This document shows, piece by piece, positions 9,399 to 19,115 of a stretch of 64,000 nucleotides of DNA. Position 1 is the stretch's first letter. Every line of letters starts with the position of its first letter. The stretch is from Botryobacter ruber. GTDB taxonomy: Bacteria > Bacteroidota > Bacteroidia > Cytophagales > Hymenobacteraceae. A program made the translations under genes and the position numbers. The notes below the pieces were generated by a model that ran no database searches, had not been told where the DNA came from, and was given only the letters and a program-made list of their open reading frames with translations. The stretch lies in assembly GCF_003347595.2 (NCBI RefSeq), contig NZ_QCZK02000029.1, positions 92,781 to 156,780 on the forward strand. The letters run 5' to 3'.

Positions 9399-12300
9399 AT
9401 GGGAAAAACATTAACTCATTTTTTAGGCAAGCTTGGGTTACCCCCTTTGCTGTGTTGCCTTTGCCTGTCTGGTAATGCTAGTGGCCATTTAAATTTATAC
9501 CAGGCACAGCCTGAGCTATTAAAAGCAGTTGAGAAAGAACTGCTGGCCATACATACTGCAGGCACAACCCCTGGAAACGCGGTGCCAGATAAGGTTTTAG
9601 CCGGACAGAATAATGAGGTAGTAACTGGTAGAGTAACCTCCGGAGGGGAGCCAATGCCAGGTGTCACCGTTATGCTAAAAGGTTCAAGTACGGGTGCCAT
9701 TACCGATGGAGATGGAAAATACCAGATTACTGTACCTAATGGTAACGGTACTCTTGTGTTCTCTTTTATTGGTTATATTTCGCAGGAAGTTTCTGTTAAC
9801 AATCGGTCTAGTGTAGATGTGTCGCTGGCTCTTGATGATAAAACACTGGGTGAAGTAGTGGTGGTTGGTTACGGTACAGAGAAGAAGCGCGATGTAACCG
9901 GCGCTATCTCTTCTATTAACGAGAAGGTAATTGAAGAGCGCCAGGCCGTAAACGTTTTTGAAGCCATGCAGGGTACTGCTGCTGGTGTTCAGGTGAGCAG
10001 TAACTCTGGTGCTCCAGGGTCCGAATTCAGCATCACCATCCGGGGAGCATCCTCTTTCAGCGATGCCGCCATCCAGCCATTGTTTATTGTAGATGGTATG
10101 ATTGTGAATAGTATCGACGGTATTAACCCGAACGATATTAAGTCGATGGAAATCCTGAAAGATGGTGCCTCCGCTGCCATATATGGTTCACGCTCAGCTA
10201 ATGGTGTTGTTATCATCACCACCAAAACCGGGGCAGAAGGCAAACCTAAAGTAGATGTGCGGTATTTGACCAGCTTCAGCAGGATTGCCAACACCGTGCC
10301 GCAGGTAAATAAATTTGAACGAGTTCTCAATCATTCCTCAACCAGGGGAACCGTGCTGGAGAAATACAATACAAACGCCGACTCGGTAGGACTGATAGCC
10401 AGCACCAGCAACGATTACCAGGACCTGCTTACCCGCACTGCTATCCGGCGTGATCTGGGCTTAAGCGTAAGCGGTGGTACCAACAACCTGAAGTACTTCA
10501 CCAGCTTGAACTACATCGATGAGAATGGGGTAATCCTGACCAGCTACAACAAAAAAGCCACCATGCGTACCAACGTAGACTTTAAGGCTACCCCACGTCT
10601 TACATTTGGTTCGCGCCTGAGCTTAAGCGTTATGGAAACGAACAACATCAGCGAAGGCGATGTGCTGGGCTGGGCGTTAAAGCGCATTACAGATTACATA
10701 GTGTGGTATCCTGACGGCAGTCTGGCACCTGTTTATGCCATGGGTGGTCAGCGTAACCCTATCCAGGAAATTGAAGAGCGGAAAAGGCTGACTAACCGCT
10801 ACGAAGGTAACTTTAACAACTACCTCGAATATAAACTGGCCGACTGGCTGCGCTTCAGAACAAGTGCTACGGGTAACCTGTACCTCAACCGCTTTAACGA
10901 ATTCAGGGGCAAAGAACTTGACTCTAATGGCAACGAAGATCTGCGTCAGAGTGCAGGTATCGACAGAACATCTCTTAACTATACCGTCCTGAGCGACGCA
11001 TACCTGTCTGCCGATAAAACGTTTGCAAATGATCACACAGTTACAGCCATGGTGGGTGGTAGTATCGAGAGCGGCAGGTTTGACAGGTTCCACTTTCAAG
11101 GAAATGACTTTGTTACCGAAAGTGGCCTGAGTACGATGAACCTGCTAACCTTACAGGCTTCCGGAAACCCGGATAATGGCTCCGGTACGTTTACATTTGC
11201 CGAAGATTATGCTATTGCAGGTTTGTTTAGCCGTGTGGGCTATAACTACAAAGGCAAGTATATTTTTAATGCAACAGCCCGTATGGACGGATCATCAAAA
11301 TTTGGTCCTAACAACCGCTGGGGATTGTTCCCATCAGCCTCGGTTGGATGGAGATTCTCTGATGAAGGTTTCATGAGCTGGACAAATGATGTGCTGACTG
11401 ATGGTAAATTGCGATATAGCTTAGGTACAAACGGTAACGACAGGCCTCTGTCTTATTACGAAGCTGAAACACGTTACACGGCCGGTAACTTTTATGGTGG
11501 TGTAAACGGTGTTAGTAGCGTGAACACCTATGGCAATCCTGATATTCGTTGGGAACAAACAAAGCAGTCTAACCTTGGCCTTGACCTGAGCTTCCTGAGC
11601 GGAAGAGTGAATTTTACGGGCGACTATTATGTTAAGACCACTTCTGACCTGATCGTGCCCATGAATTTGCCTACCCATACCGGGTATAATAACATGAAAG
11701 TAAACATGGCTTCTATCGAAAACAGAGGATTGGAGCTATCCGTTTCGGCATATCCCATAAAAGCCACTAAGAACTTCTCCTGGCAAACCAGCTTAAACTT
11801 GTCAAAAAACAGGAACAAGATTCTGGACCTGGCAAGAGAAGATTATGTGCAGAGCAACATCTGGTATGTAGCTGCCGGTATGCCAGCAGGCAACTTCTAT
11901 GGCTACGAGGCTAATGGCATTTACCAATACGATGCCAGCAACGCCTACACAACCGACTATTCTGCCCGCCTTACGCCTGTAGTAAGCCGAGATGCACAAG
12001 GTAACGTTATTATCGGGCAGAACGGACAGCCAACTGTTGAGAGTTACCTGTTACCAAACGGGGAAGCTTATACTGGTGATGTAAAACAAATCAAAGTAAA
12101 TGGGGTTGTGGCACGCGGCGGTGACGTAATCTGGTCGAACCTGCCAAACAGCGAAGGCGCCTACGATGATAAGATAGATGACGCTGACAGAAAGATATTA
12201 GGCAACGCTCAGCCTAAATGGGATCTGGGCTGGGGTAATAATGTCAAATACAAAAACTGGAATCTATCCTTTAACTTCTATGCCAGATGGGGCGGCACTA

Positions 12301-12710
12301 TCTACAATAACTTCCTGCGCGGCTATACCTCCTGGGGTGGTAACCTGCACAACCAGCACCCGGATTATGTACGCACCGGCTGGAAATATCCTGGCCAAAT
12401 TACCGACTGGTACTGGATTGGCAACGACAGGAACTACAACTATCGTGAACTGAGCAGCCTTTACCTCGAAGACGGTTCTTTTATCAGATTAAGAAACGTC
12501 AGGCTGACTTACCAGCTCAACAACAGCCTGGCTAACCGTATCTTTATGAATGCAGCAAATATTTATGTTTATGGTAACAACCTGCTTACCTGGACAAACT
12601 ATTCCGGATTTGATCCTGAAATTGGTGGAGGGGTGCTCACGCCAGGTCGCGATGGTGCTACTTATCCACGCAAGCGAGAGATTGGTGTTGGAGTTAATTT
12701 AAATTTCTAA
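9399..12710 (+). CDS. SusC-like TonB-dependent outer-membrane transporter
   Basis: This 1103-residue protein imports oligosaccharides across the outer membrane using TonB energy. A signal region precedes a CarboxypepD_reg-like domain at about 70-152 (VTGRVTSGGEPMPGVTV, GDGKYQITVPNG). The TonB-box region EVVVVGYGTEKKRDVTGAI follows. The plug domain is recognisable by IRGASSF, PLFIVDGMIV and KDGASAAIYGSRSANG. The remainder is a 22-strand-type barrel ending in a terminal Phe (VGVNLNF), as outer-membrane proteins do. The start ATG follows an A/T-rich leader. It is the first gene of a four-gene unit with the SusD-like, fasciclin and SGBP-like genes at 22-23 base spacing. It is the only SusC in the window, despite more than twenty enzymes. 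Confidence 0.98.
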   Translation: MGKTLTHFLGKLGLPPLLCCLCLSGNASGHLNLYQAQPELLKAVEKELLAIHTAGTTPGNAVPDKVLAGQNNEVVTGRVTSGGEPMPGVTVMLKGSSTGAITDGDGKYQITVPNGNGTLVFSFIGYISQEVSVNNRSSVDVSLALDDKTLGEVVVVGYGTEKKRDVTGAISSINEKVIEERQAVNVFEAMQGTAAGVQVSSNSGAPGSEFSITIRGASSFSDAAIQPLFIVDGMIVNSIDGINPNDIKSMEILKDGASAAIYGSRSANGVVIITTKTGAEGKPKVDVRYLTSFSRIANTVPQVNKFERVLNHSSTRGTVLEKYNTNADSVGLIASTSNDYQDLLTRTAIRRDLGLSVSGGTNNLKYFTSLNYIDENGVILTSYNKKATMRTNVDFKATPRLTFGSRLSLSVMETNNISEGDVLGWALKRITDYIVWYPDGSLAPVYAMGGQRNPIQEIEERKRLTNRYEGNFNNYLEYKLADWLRFRTSATGNLYLNRFNEFRGKELDSNGNEDLRQSAGIDRTSLNYTVLSDAYLSADKTFANDHTVTAMVGGSIESGRFDRFHFQGNDFVTESGLSTMNLLTLQASGNPDNGSGTFTFAEDYAIAGLFSRVGYNYKGKYIFNATARMDGSSKFGPNNRWGLFPSASVGWRFSDEGFMSWTNDVLTDGKLRYSLGTNGNDRPLSYYEAETRYTAGNFYGGVNGVSSVNTYGNPDIRWEQTKQSNLGLDLSFLSGRVNFTGDYYVKTTSDLIVPMNLPTHTGYNNMKVNMASIENRGLELSVSAYPIKATKNFSWQTSLNLSKNRNKILDLAREDYVQSNIWYVAAGMPAGNFYGYEANGIYQYDASNAYTTDYSARLTPVVSRDAQGNVIIGQNGQPTVESYLLPNGEAYTGDVKQIKVNGVVARGGDVIWSNLPNSEGAYDDKIDDADRKILGNAQPKWDLGWGNNVKYKNWNLSFNFYARWGGTIYNNFLRGYTSWGGNLHNQHPDYVRTGWKYPGQITDWYWIGNDRNYNYRELSSLYLEDGSFIRLRNVRLTYQLNNSLANRIFMNAANIYVYGNNLLTWTNYSGFDPEIGGGVLTPGRDGATYPRKREIGVGVNLNF

Positions 12711-12732
12711 TCTGGAAGTTAAATAGAATCAC

Positions 12733-14286
12733 ATGAAAAAGTTTTTAAAATCGATAGCTATAGCCTTACCTGTTGTTCTGATGGCAACGACAGGTTGTAA
12801 AGACTTCCTTGACAGAGAACCGCTTTCTGAGTTATCGCCTGGCACGTTTTTCGGAACAAAAGGCGATATGGCAACCTGGATGGCCGGGATGTATGATGAA
12901 ACGCAGACTACCCTGATGGGCTCACAGATTGGAGCCCTGGAATGGGGAGATCTACGCTCCGATAATTACAACACGACCGGTTATGGCGATACCAGGGTAT
13001 ACATGAATGCAATTGATGCTTCTCAGTCGCAATACAACTGGGAGAACCTCTACCGGGTGATCGATCGGAGCAATGTAGCCATTGCCCGCTTCCCTAAAAT
13101 CCCTAACCTGACGTCGTTCGATTACAACGATAACCTGGGGCAAAGCTACGGCATGCGCGCACTCATGTATTTCTATGCCATAAGAGTATGGGGCGAAGTT
13201 CCTTTGATAACCGAACCCTGGGATGGCAGCATCGCTAAGAGCCAGTTGGGAAGAGCACCCATGGAGGAAATAAAAAAACAAATTCAGTCCGATATAGACA
13301 AAGCCATTACCTTATTGTCTACTAACGTAACTGCTAACCGCAAATTTGTTTTTAACCTTGGAGCTGCCTACGCTTTAAAAACCGATGTGCACATGTGGTT
13401 TAAAGAGTACGATAAGGCTATCCTTGCTTCTAATTACTTCATTGGCAATTCAAACTATGCGCTGGTAACTAATAGTGCGGAATGGAAGGATATGTTTCTG
13501 AATCCAACGACGTCAAATGAAACTATTTTTACGCTTAACTGGTCAGACGACCTGATTGATGGCACCAACTCCTGGGCACAAAGAGTAGGCGCATCCAATA
13601 CGAACAATGGATACCAAGTTTCAAAGGTTATCTTTGATGAGTTTGTAACCAGGCTACGTTCAGGTCAGGGGAAAGACGGGCGATTCTGGAATGTGCTGGA
13701 TACGCTGAGAATGTCGGCCTCCACTGGTGGAACAGTGCCAATAGGATACAACCACTATTTCCCGAGTTCTACATACTCCGATGGTATCACTAAGAACCAC
13801 AAGTTCAGTTCTCCTTCAACTGACCCGGCCAGGATGTGGCAAGCCTTATCAACTACCCTGAGCTTTGTGAAATTGCCGGTTTACCGTTTAGCAGATGTCC
13901 TGACATTAAGAGCCGAAGCACTTAATCAGGTAAATCGTGGAGATGAAGCTCTTACCATCGTCAATAACATCAGAAAAAGGGTAGGGTATATGGCAGATGC
14001 AAAAGCAGAGGTGAGCACGACAGACAAAGCTGCTATCGAAAATCTTATTCTGAAAGAACGCCAGCTGGAATTTATGGCTGAAGGTAAGCGTTGGTTCGAC
14101 CTGCTGCGCACCGATAAAGTGATGGAGGTAATGGACCCCGTGATGCGCCAGCGCCAGGAAGCGGCCAATGTTGTTCCGATTGGGTTTGGTGATCCACGCA
14201 GAGCAAAATTCCCTATCTACTACAAGGAGTTTGAGGCAAATCCAGCCTTAAAAGGAAAGCAAAATCCGCCCTATACAGAAGGTTAG
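12733..14286 (+). CDS. SusD/RagB-like surface glycan-binding lipoprotein
   Basis: The 517-residue protein starts with a lipoprotein signal (lipobox TTGC) and the family start KDFLDREPLSELSPGTFF. TPR-type helices follow (YGMRALMYFYAIRVWGEVPL). The conserved C-terminal end is also present (RADVLTLRAEALNQ is close to the LADVLTLRAEALNQ seen here; LILKERQLEFMAEGKRWFDL). SusD proteins cap the SusC barrel and bind the glycan. It lies 22 bases after susC. The C-terminal PIYYKEFEANPALKG is the usual family ending. Confidence 0.97.
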   Translation: MKKFLKSIAIALPVVLMATTGCKDFLDREPLSELSPGTFFGTKGDMATWMAGMYDETQTTLMGSQIGALEWGDLRSDNYNTTGYGDTRVYMNAIDASQSQYNWENLYRVIDRSNVAIARFPKIPNLTSFDYNDNLGQSYGMRALMYFYAIRVWGEVPLITEPWDGSIAKSQLGRAPMEEIKKQIQSDIDKAITLLSTNVTANRKFVFNLGAAYALKTDVHMWFKEYDKAILASNYFIGNSNYALVTNSAEWKDMFLNPTTSNETIFTLNWSDDLIDGTNSWAQRVGASNTNNGYQVSKVIFDEFVTRLRSGQGKDGRFWNVLDTLRMSASTGGTVPIGYNHYFPSSTYSDGITKNHKFSSPSTDPARMWQALSTTLSFVKLPVYRLADVLTLRAEALNQVNRGDEALTIVNNIRKRVGYMADAKAEVSTTDKAAIENLILKERQLEFMAEGKRWFDLLRTDKVMEVMDPVMRQRQEAANVVPIGFGDPRRAKFPIYYKEFEANPALKGKQNPPYTEG

Positions 14287-14308
14287 TCCGTTAAAAAAAA
14301 CATTTAAA

Positions 14309-14998
14309 ATGAAAGCTATAAAGAGATTAATCATAGCTGCCCTTGCGCCTGTATTCCTGTTAACAGGATGTGAACTGGCTGGGCTTGAGCTACAACAAAA
14401 GTACGATTATGACAAGAATGCCGGCATGTTAAGCAATGAGCTTAACATGACGGTGTGGGAGTTTGTTAATTCCAGGCCTGACCTTTTCAGTACGTTTATC
14501 GAAGCGGTGAAGCATGCCGGTCTGGAAGGTATGTATAATCAGCCAAACAGCACGTATCTTGTACTTACGAACGCGGCCTTTAATACGGCAGTAACCGGCT
14601 ATTTAAACAGGAACCCGTTGCCGAACCCGAATTATGATCCCAACGATCCTTCCACTGGTCAGCCAACAGCTCCGGCTTTCAGTATCGATCAGCTGCCTAA
14701 GGAAAAGGTAAAGCAAATGCTGCTGTATCATATTGTGAAAGGAACATGGAGCTGGAACAATTTGCCTCCGGTGCCCACCTGGTACGATACCAATGCCGCA
14801 GCCGATACGGCTAAAGTAAACCTGTACCTGATGAAGAACGACCGCTCGCCAACTATTGGTTTTAACAGCTTCCCCACGCATTATGAGCCGGTAGTAAGAG
14901 CCCGCACCACCAATTTAAAAGCGAAGAATGGCTCTTTTGTACATGTGATGGATTTTTATCTGGAGTATCCTACCAGAGTGGCTTTACAGGAAAAATAG
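14309..14998 (+). CDS. fasciclin-domain lipoprotein of the susCD operon
   Basis: The 229-residue lipoprotein has lipobox LLTGC. A single FAS1-like domain follows, with the first box TVWEFVNSRPDLFSTFIEAV, NSTYLVLTNAAF in the middle and KEKVKQMLLYHIVKGT near the end of the domain. Fasciclin lipoproteins occur in some Bacteroidota PULs right after SusD and are thought to act in surface glycan binding or complex assembly; a precise role is not known. The gene follows susD by 22 bases, consistent with co-transcription. The insertion NPNYDPNDPSTGQP is proline/asparagine-rich and probably a loop. Confidence 0.85.
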   Translation: MKAIKRLIIAALAPVFLLTGCELAGLELQQKYDYDKNAGMLSNELNMTVWEFVNSRPDLFSTFIEAVKHAGLEGMYNQPNSTYLVLTNAAFNTAVTGYLNRNPLPNPNYDPNDPSTGQPTAPAFSIDQLPKEKVKQMLLYHIVKGTWSWNNLPPVPTWYDTNAAADTAKVNLYLMKNDRSPTIGFNSFPTHYEPVVRARTTNLKAKNGSFVHVMDFYLEYPTRVALQEK

Positions 14999-15019
14999 GC
15001 TAACGTTAACCTGATTAAA

Positions 15020-16069
15020 ATGAAAAATATTAAATTATTTACCCTGTTTCTTCTTGCCAGCCTGCTTTTTAGCGGGTGCCAGAAGGAAGATTTTGTTGAA
15101 ATTGACTCCCTGAGCGCTATGGGCGATGAGTTTTTCTTTGGCCAGAAAGTGAAGGTGTGGATGGCGGTAAAAACAAGCGACCTTCCGGCTGCGCGCTATA
15201 CCTGGAGCTGTGAAGGCGGCAGATTAACGCAGCCACAAACCCTGGACGAGAACACCTGGCAAGCTCCCCGTGCAGCAGGTACTTATAAGATTTCCTGTAC
15301 CGTGGATGTAAACGGCGTTAAACAGACCAGAACCCGCGAAATGTATGTGTCGTCATACTTCTTCGAAAAATTTGAGCGGACATCACAAAACTCCTTTACC
15401 TTTAACAGCAGTGCCAACTCTCTGAAAGAAGGCCGTCTGGAGGTAAGGGTAAGCTCTGCTACTGCCACCAAAGGCTATATTCAGCGTGCTTTCGGCGATG
15501 CAGATCTCAAGGTGCCTTTCAGTACACAAATGGAATCTGCCATCATGTCCAATTTTCCGGCTAATCCTATAACCATAGGCTCCAGTAAAGCTGAAAACAC
15601 GCTCTGGCACGAATGGCTGCTAAACCGTGATCCGGACAAGGAGGATAATCTCTTTATAGATAACATCCGCTTTGAGTGGTATCCTGTAGGAAGAGCAACG
15701 GCCGGTTTACCTGTTGATCCTAACGGACAGCCATACAATGGGCATTTCAGAATACAGCAACGCAACGTAACTACTAACGGAACATCACTTGTCAATGTAT
15801 ATGTAAACCATCCGGCACTGAACTTTGCGCTGAACCAGTATAAAAAAGTTTCCATGACACTTGATGCGAATTATACGGCCCACGTGTATGTAGACGGAAC
15901 CGAAGTGCTGAAAACTGATGCCATTAAAGACTGGAGAGCCACCAACAACAGCAAGGATGATATTTACCTGAACCAGTGGCGTTTCAACTACGTGAGCAAC
16001 AGCGGCCAAGCGCCCATCTACAGAGTAGACAATGCTTACACAACAACTGACGGTACAATTTTAAAATAG
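15020..16069 (+). CDS. putative surface glycan-binding lipoprotein with LamG-like C-terminal domain
   Basis: The 349-residue protein has a signal with lipobox LFSGC followed by QKED, suggesting surface exposure. Residues of about 30-115 look like a PKD/Ig-like domain (VWMAVKTSDLPAARYTWSCE, AAGTYKISCTVDVNG). The rest is a concanavalin-like beta-sandwich (FRIQQRNVTTNG, MTLDANYTAHVYVDG, YRVDNAYTTTDG). No catalytic motif is apparent. As the last gene of the susCD unit it fits a SusE/F-type surface glycan-binding protein. I assign the role from position and architecture, since the sequence itself is not diagnostic. Confidence 0.75.
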   Translation: MKNIKLFTLFLLASLLFSGCQKEDFVEIDSLSAMGDEFFFGQKVKVWMAVKTSDLPAARYTWSCEGGRLTQPQTLDENTWQAPRAAGTYKISCTVDVNGVKQTRTREMYVSSYFFEKFERTSQNSFTFNSSANSLKEGRLEVRVSSATATKGYIQRAFGDADLKVPFSTQMESAIMSNFPANPITIGSSKAENTLWHEWLLNRDPDKEDNLFIDNIRFEWYPVGRATAGLPVDPNGQPYNGHFRIQQRNVTTNGTSLVNVYVNHPALNFALNQYKKVSMTLDANYTAHVYVDGTEVLKTDAIKDWRATNNSKDDIYLNQWRFNYVSNSGQAPIYRVDNAYTTTDGTILK

Positions 16070-16097
16070 GGTTTTACCTGTTACTTGTCAGTTAAAA

Positions 16098-16155
16098 CTG
16101 AGCCGGCTGGTGCCTCTGGGGTTAATAAGCTTCAAACGCGTCAGCCGGTTTCTTT
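16098..16155 (+). terminator. possible terminator after the susCD operon
   Basis: CCGGCTG (16103-16109) pairs with CAGCCGG (16142-16148), followed by TTTCTTTT. The loop is long (32 bases), so this is a weak prediction supported mainly by position 30 bases after the last stop codon. Confidence 0.35.
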
Positions 16156-16216
16156 TGTGCTCTCCCTTTACTAAAAATGATAATGCAGCTGAACAATAAT
16201 TTTCTGTCAGCATGAA

Positions 16217-16365
16217 GCAGGAGCAAAGGGAGTGGTGACTGGTGCAGCATAAAGACACATGCTAAGCGCATGTTCTGCTTGTGCCGGAGGTATACTGCCA
16301 GAGAAAATACCACTCCAATACCTGAAAAAGTTTGCTGCTCCAGCCACCACTCCCTTTGCTCCTGC
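16217..16365. repeat. MITE-like element: inverted pair of the dispersed repeat
   Basis: The left arm (16217-16254) and right arm (16331-16365) are near-perfect inverted copies of about 35 bases. They share GCAGGAGCAAAGGGAGTGG and the reverse-complement GCTCCAGCCACCAC on the other side. The interior of about 76 bases is not coding. This is the best-preserved pair in the window. Confidence 0.75.
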
Positions 16366-16557
16366 CTACTGTTCTTTCCGGGTGATCAGAAAAATGTACT
16401 ATTTGGAAAAAGACATTGATGATCAGGTAGTAATTGAATGTGAAAAAATAGCAAAGTATGGAATTGCTGAAAATACATTGTTTTATTCATTGTAGAAGCG
16501 TTCTTTCAGCTTAAATGAACGATTATTACCCCCTTGTACAATCTTTATTAATTAAAA
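16366..16557. other. intergenic stretch with a possible gene remnant
   Basis: The region between the repeat element and the GH2 promoter holds one short frame from an ATG at 16394 to 16495, reading MYYLEKDIDDQVVIECEKIA and then 13 more residues. I do not recognise it, and it is too short to call a gene. Confidence 0.3.
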
Positions 16558-16590
16558 TTGCTTCTGTAATCGAGCGAATAAGTGTGTTTG
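16558..16590 (+). promoter_or_regulatory. candidate Bacteroidota-type promoter for the GH2-led operon
   Basis: TTG at 16558-16560 and TGTGTTTG at 16583-16590 are separated by 22 bases. This matches TTG-N(17-23)-TAnnTTTG with one mismatch. It lies about 36 bases before the GH2 start codon. The same 22-base spacing appears upstream of the mutarotase gene. Confidence 0.4.
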
Positions 16591-16625
16591 TAAATTAATA
16601 TTTAACTGGGTCCGGATTGATTAAG

Positions 16626-19115
16626 ATGAATAGGCTGTATAATTTCTTTTTTGTTTTTGTTCTTTTCGTTTCGTACCAGCAGAGCCAGGCGCAGAATGCT
16701 GAGCTGAAGGTACGACTAAACAAAGGCTGGCAATATGTGAAAGGTGATTTGGGTGGCGTTTGGGAAGCCGTACGTCCGGTAAAAGAAGGTAACCCGGAGA
16801 GTGTGCCGGCTTGGGAGCAGGTAACCTTGCCACATAGTTTTAACGCCAAAGATGCCGTAGACCCCGATGTAAACTACTACCAGGGCCCCGGCTGGTACCG
16901 CACTGACCTGAACATCAGCAACCCCCATAAAAATGGTCGCACGCTGCTCCACTTCGAAGGGGCTGGCCAGAAAACAGATGTATACGTTTATACCACCAAA
17001 GTAGGCAGCCATGTGGGTGGCTACGACGAGTGGACCATTGATATAACAGAGGCCGTAGAAGCCTTTAAAAAAACAGCTGCCTTCAGGGAGCAGTACAAGG
17101 GCCAGGTGCCCTTGTCCATCCGCTGTGACAATTCCCGCGACCTGGAACTGATTCCTTCCGACCTGTCGGACTTTAACCTGTACGGCGGCATTTACCGTTA
17201 CCTGAACCTGGTGTACGTGCCGGCTGTTTCGGTAGACAAAATATTTGCAGCAGCGCAGGTAGATAAGAAAGGAGCTGCAGGGCAACTGGATGTGCGGGCG
17301 AGGCTGTACAATCCTGCCAATGCCAAAGCAGCCGATGTAGAGGTGCGGGTGTTTGACCCCAAAGGCAAAGCCGTAGCACAGCACAAAACCCGCCTCACCG
17401 ACTTCTCAGGGAGTAACTCCTTCTGGAGCACCAGCATTAAAAAACCGCAGCTCTGGTCACCAACCACACCTGCTTTGTATACCGTAGAAGTGCGCCTGCA
17501 CACGCCCGAAGGTACACACCTGCAGCGGGAGAAAATAGGATTCCGCCACTTTGAGTTCGAAGAGAAAGGACCTTTCCTGCTGAACGGCAAGCGCCTGTTG
17601 CTGCGGGGCACACACCGCCACGAAGACCATGCCGGAGTAGCTTCCGCTATGACCGAAAACCAGATTCGCACCGAGATGAAAATGATGAAGGAGATGGGCG
17701 TAAACTTTATCCGCCTGGGCCACTACCAGCAGTCGCGCATTGTGCTGGAGCAGTGCGACAGCCTGGGCATCCTGGTGTGGGAAGAAATTCCGTGGTGCCG
17801 TGGCGGCCTGGGGGGCGATGTATACAAGCAGCAGGCCCGCCGCATGCTTACCAACATGATTGAGCAGCACTACAACCACCCGTCGGTTATCATCTGGGGC
17901 CTGGGCAACGAGAACGACTGGCCCGGTGACTTCTCCGAGTTCGACAAAGAGAAAATCCGCGCTTTCATGAAAGAGCTGAACGACCTGTCGCATAAGCTGG
18001 ACATCTCCCGCAAAACCGCCATCCGTCGCTGCGATTTCTGTAAAGATATTGTAGATGTGTATTCGCCCTCCATCTGGGCCGGCTGGTACCGCGGCGTCTA
18101 CACCGAGTACAAGCAGGTATCGGAAGAAGAGATGAACAAGGTAAAACACTTCCTGCACGTAGAATGGGGCGGCGACAGCCACGCCCGCCGTCATTCTGAA
18201 AACCCGGACAATGCCCTGGCGAAAGTAGAACGTGGGGTAGGAGCTGACGAGCGTGCCGGCGATGCTTCGCTTTTCGGCGGTAGCGCACGCGTGTCGAAAG
18301 ACGGTGACTGGAGCGAAAGCTATATCGCCAACCTGATAGACTGGCACCTGAAAGAGCAGGAAACCATGCCTTGGCTGACAGGCGCTGCCTACTGGCCCTT
18401 CAAGGATTTCTCCACACCGGTGCGACCCGACAACCCTGTTCCTTACATGAACCAGAAAGGCGTGATAGAGCGGGACTTCACCAGGAAGGAAGCCTACTAC
18501 ATTTTCCAGTCTTACTGGACCGACCAGCCGATGGCGCACATTTACGGGCACTCCTGGCCGGTACGCTGGGGCGATGCCGGTGAGGATAAAATGGTGAAAG
18601 TATACTCTAACTGCGACGAGGCGGAGCTGTTTGTGAACGGCAAAAGCTACGGCAAGCGCAAGCGCGACAGCCAGGATTTCCCGGCAGCCGGTCTGCGCTG
18701 GATGGTGCCTTTCAACGCCGGAAGCAACCAGATAAAAGTAGTCGCCCGCAAAGGAAAAACAGTAGTAACGGACCAGATAGAGCAGGAGTACCAGACCGCC
18801 AAATGGGGTAAGCCTGCCAGAATGGTGCTGGAGAAGATAAGCCAGGAAGATAATGTGGCAACGGTACAGGTAAAAGTGCTGGACGATAAGAATATTCAAT
18901 GCCTCGATGCCCGTGAATATGTAAACTTCGGCCACATCGGAGACGGGGAATTAATCGACAACCAGGGAACCTCAACAGGAGCCCGTAAAGTGCAGCTGTA
19001 CAATGGCCGCGCCATTATCCGGGTAGATACCAAAGGCGGTAAAAATGTAATCAGTGTGAAGTCTGATGGCTTGCCAACTTCCATGCTTAACTTAAACGGA
19101 AACGGATATGAGTAA
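16626..19115 (+). CDS. glycoside hydrolase family 2 (beta-galactosidase/beta-glucuronidase type)
   Basis: I start the gene at the ATG at 16626, not the TTG at 16617, because MNRLYNFFFVFVLFVSYQQ is a normal signal peptide ending at SQAQ. The sugar-binding N-domain (GPGWYRTDLNI, GGIYRYLNLVYV) and an Ig-like domain precede the TIM barrel. The acid/base is E429 (GLGNENDW) and the nucleophile is probably E513 (HVEWGGDSH). A DUF4982-type and a further beta-sandwich domain form the C-terminus. The family removes terminal beta-galactose, glucuronate or similar residues; which one cannot be told here. It is first in a long plus-strand run of enzymes and overlaps the next gene by 8 bases. Confidence 0.93.
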   Translation: MNRLYNFFFVFVLFVSYQQSQAQNAELKVRLNKGWQYVKGDLGGVWEAVRPVKEGNPESVPAWEQVTLPHSFNAKDAVDPDVNYYQGPGWYRTDLNISNPHKNGRTLLHFEGAGQKTDVYVYTTKVGSHVGGYDEWTIDITEAVEAFKKTAAFREQYKGQVPLSIRCDNSRDLELIPSDLSDFNLYGGIYRYLNLVYVPAVSVDKIFAAAQVDKKGAAGQLDVRARLYNPANAKAADVEVRVFDPKGKAVAQHKTRLTDFSGSNSFWSTSIKKPQLWSPTTPALYTVEVRLHTPEGTHLQREKIGFRHFEFEEKGPFLLNGKRLLLRGTHRHEDHAGVASAMTENQIRTEMKMMKEMGVNFIRLGHYQQSRIVLEQCDSLGILVWEEIPWCRGGLGGDVYKQQARRMLTNMIEQHYNHPSVIIWGLGNENDWPGDFSEFDKEKIRAFMKELNDLSHKLDISRKTAIRRCDFCKDIVDVYSPSIWAGWYRGVYTEYKQVSEEEMNKVKHFLHVEWGGDSHARRHSENPDNALAKVERGVGADERAGDASLFGGSARVSKDGDWSESYIANLIDWHLKEQETMPWLTGAAYWPFKDFSTPVRPDNPVPYMNQKGVIERDFTRKEAYYIFQSYWTDQPMAHIYGHSWPVRWGDAGEDKMVKVYSNCDEAELFVNGKSYGKRKRDSQDFPAAGLRWMVPFNAGSNQIKVVARKGKTVVTDQIEQEYQTAKWGKPARMVLEKISQEDNVATVQVKVLDDKNIQCLDAREYVNFGHIGDGELIDNQGTSTGARKVQLYNGRAIIRVDTKGGKNVISVKSDGLPTSMLNLNGNGYE

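Noticed and set aside
16259..16495. 78-codon plus-strand frame between the susCD operon and GH2
   Set aside because: It begins inside the repeat element and has no recognisable domain; only the last 34 residues look protein-like, so I note it as a possible remnant only.
17457..18935. 492-codon minus-strand frame opposite GH2
   Set aside because: It is the shadow of a GC-rich coding region; the plus strand encodes a complete GH2 with catalytic motifs.
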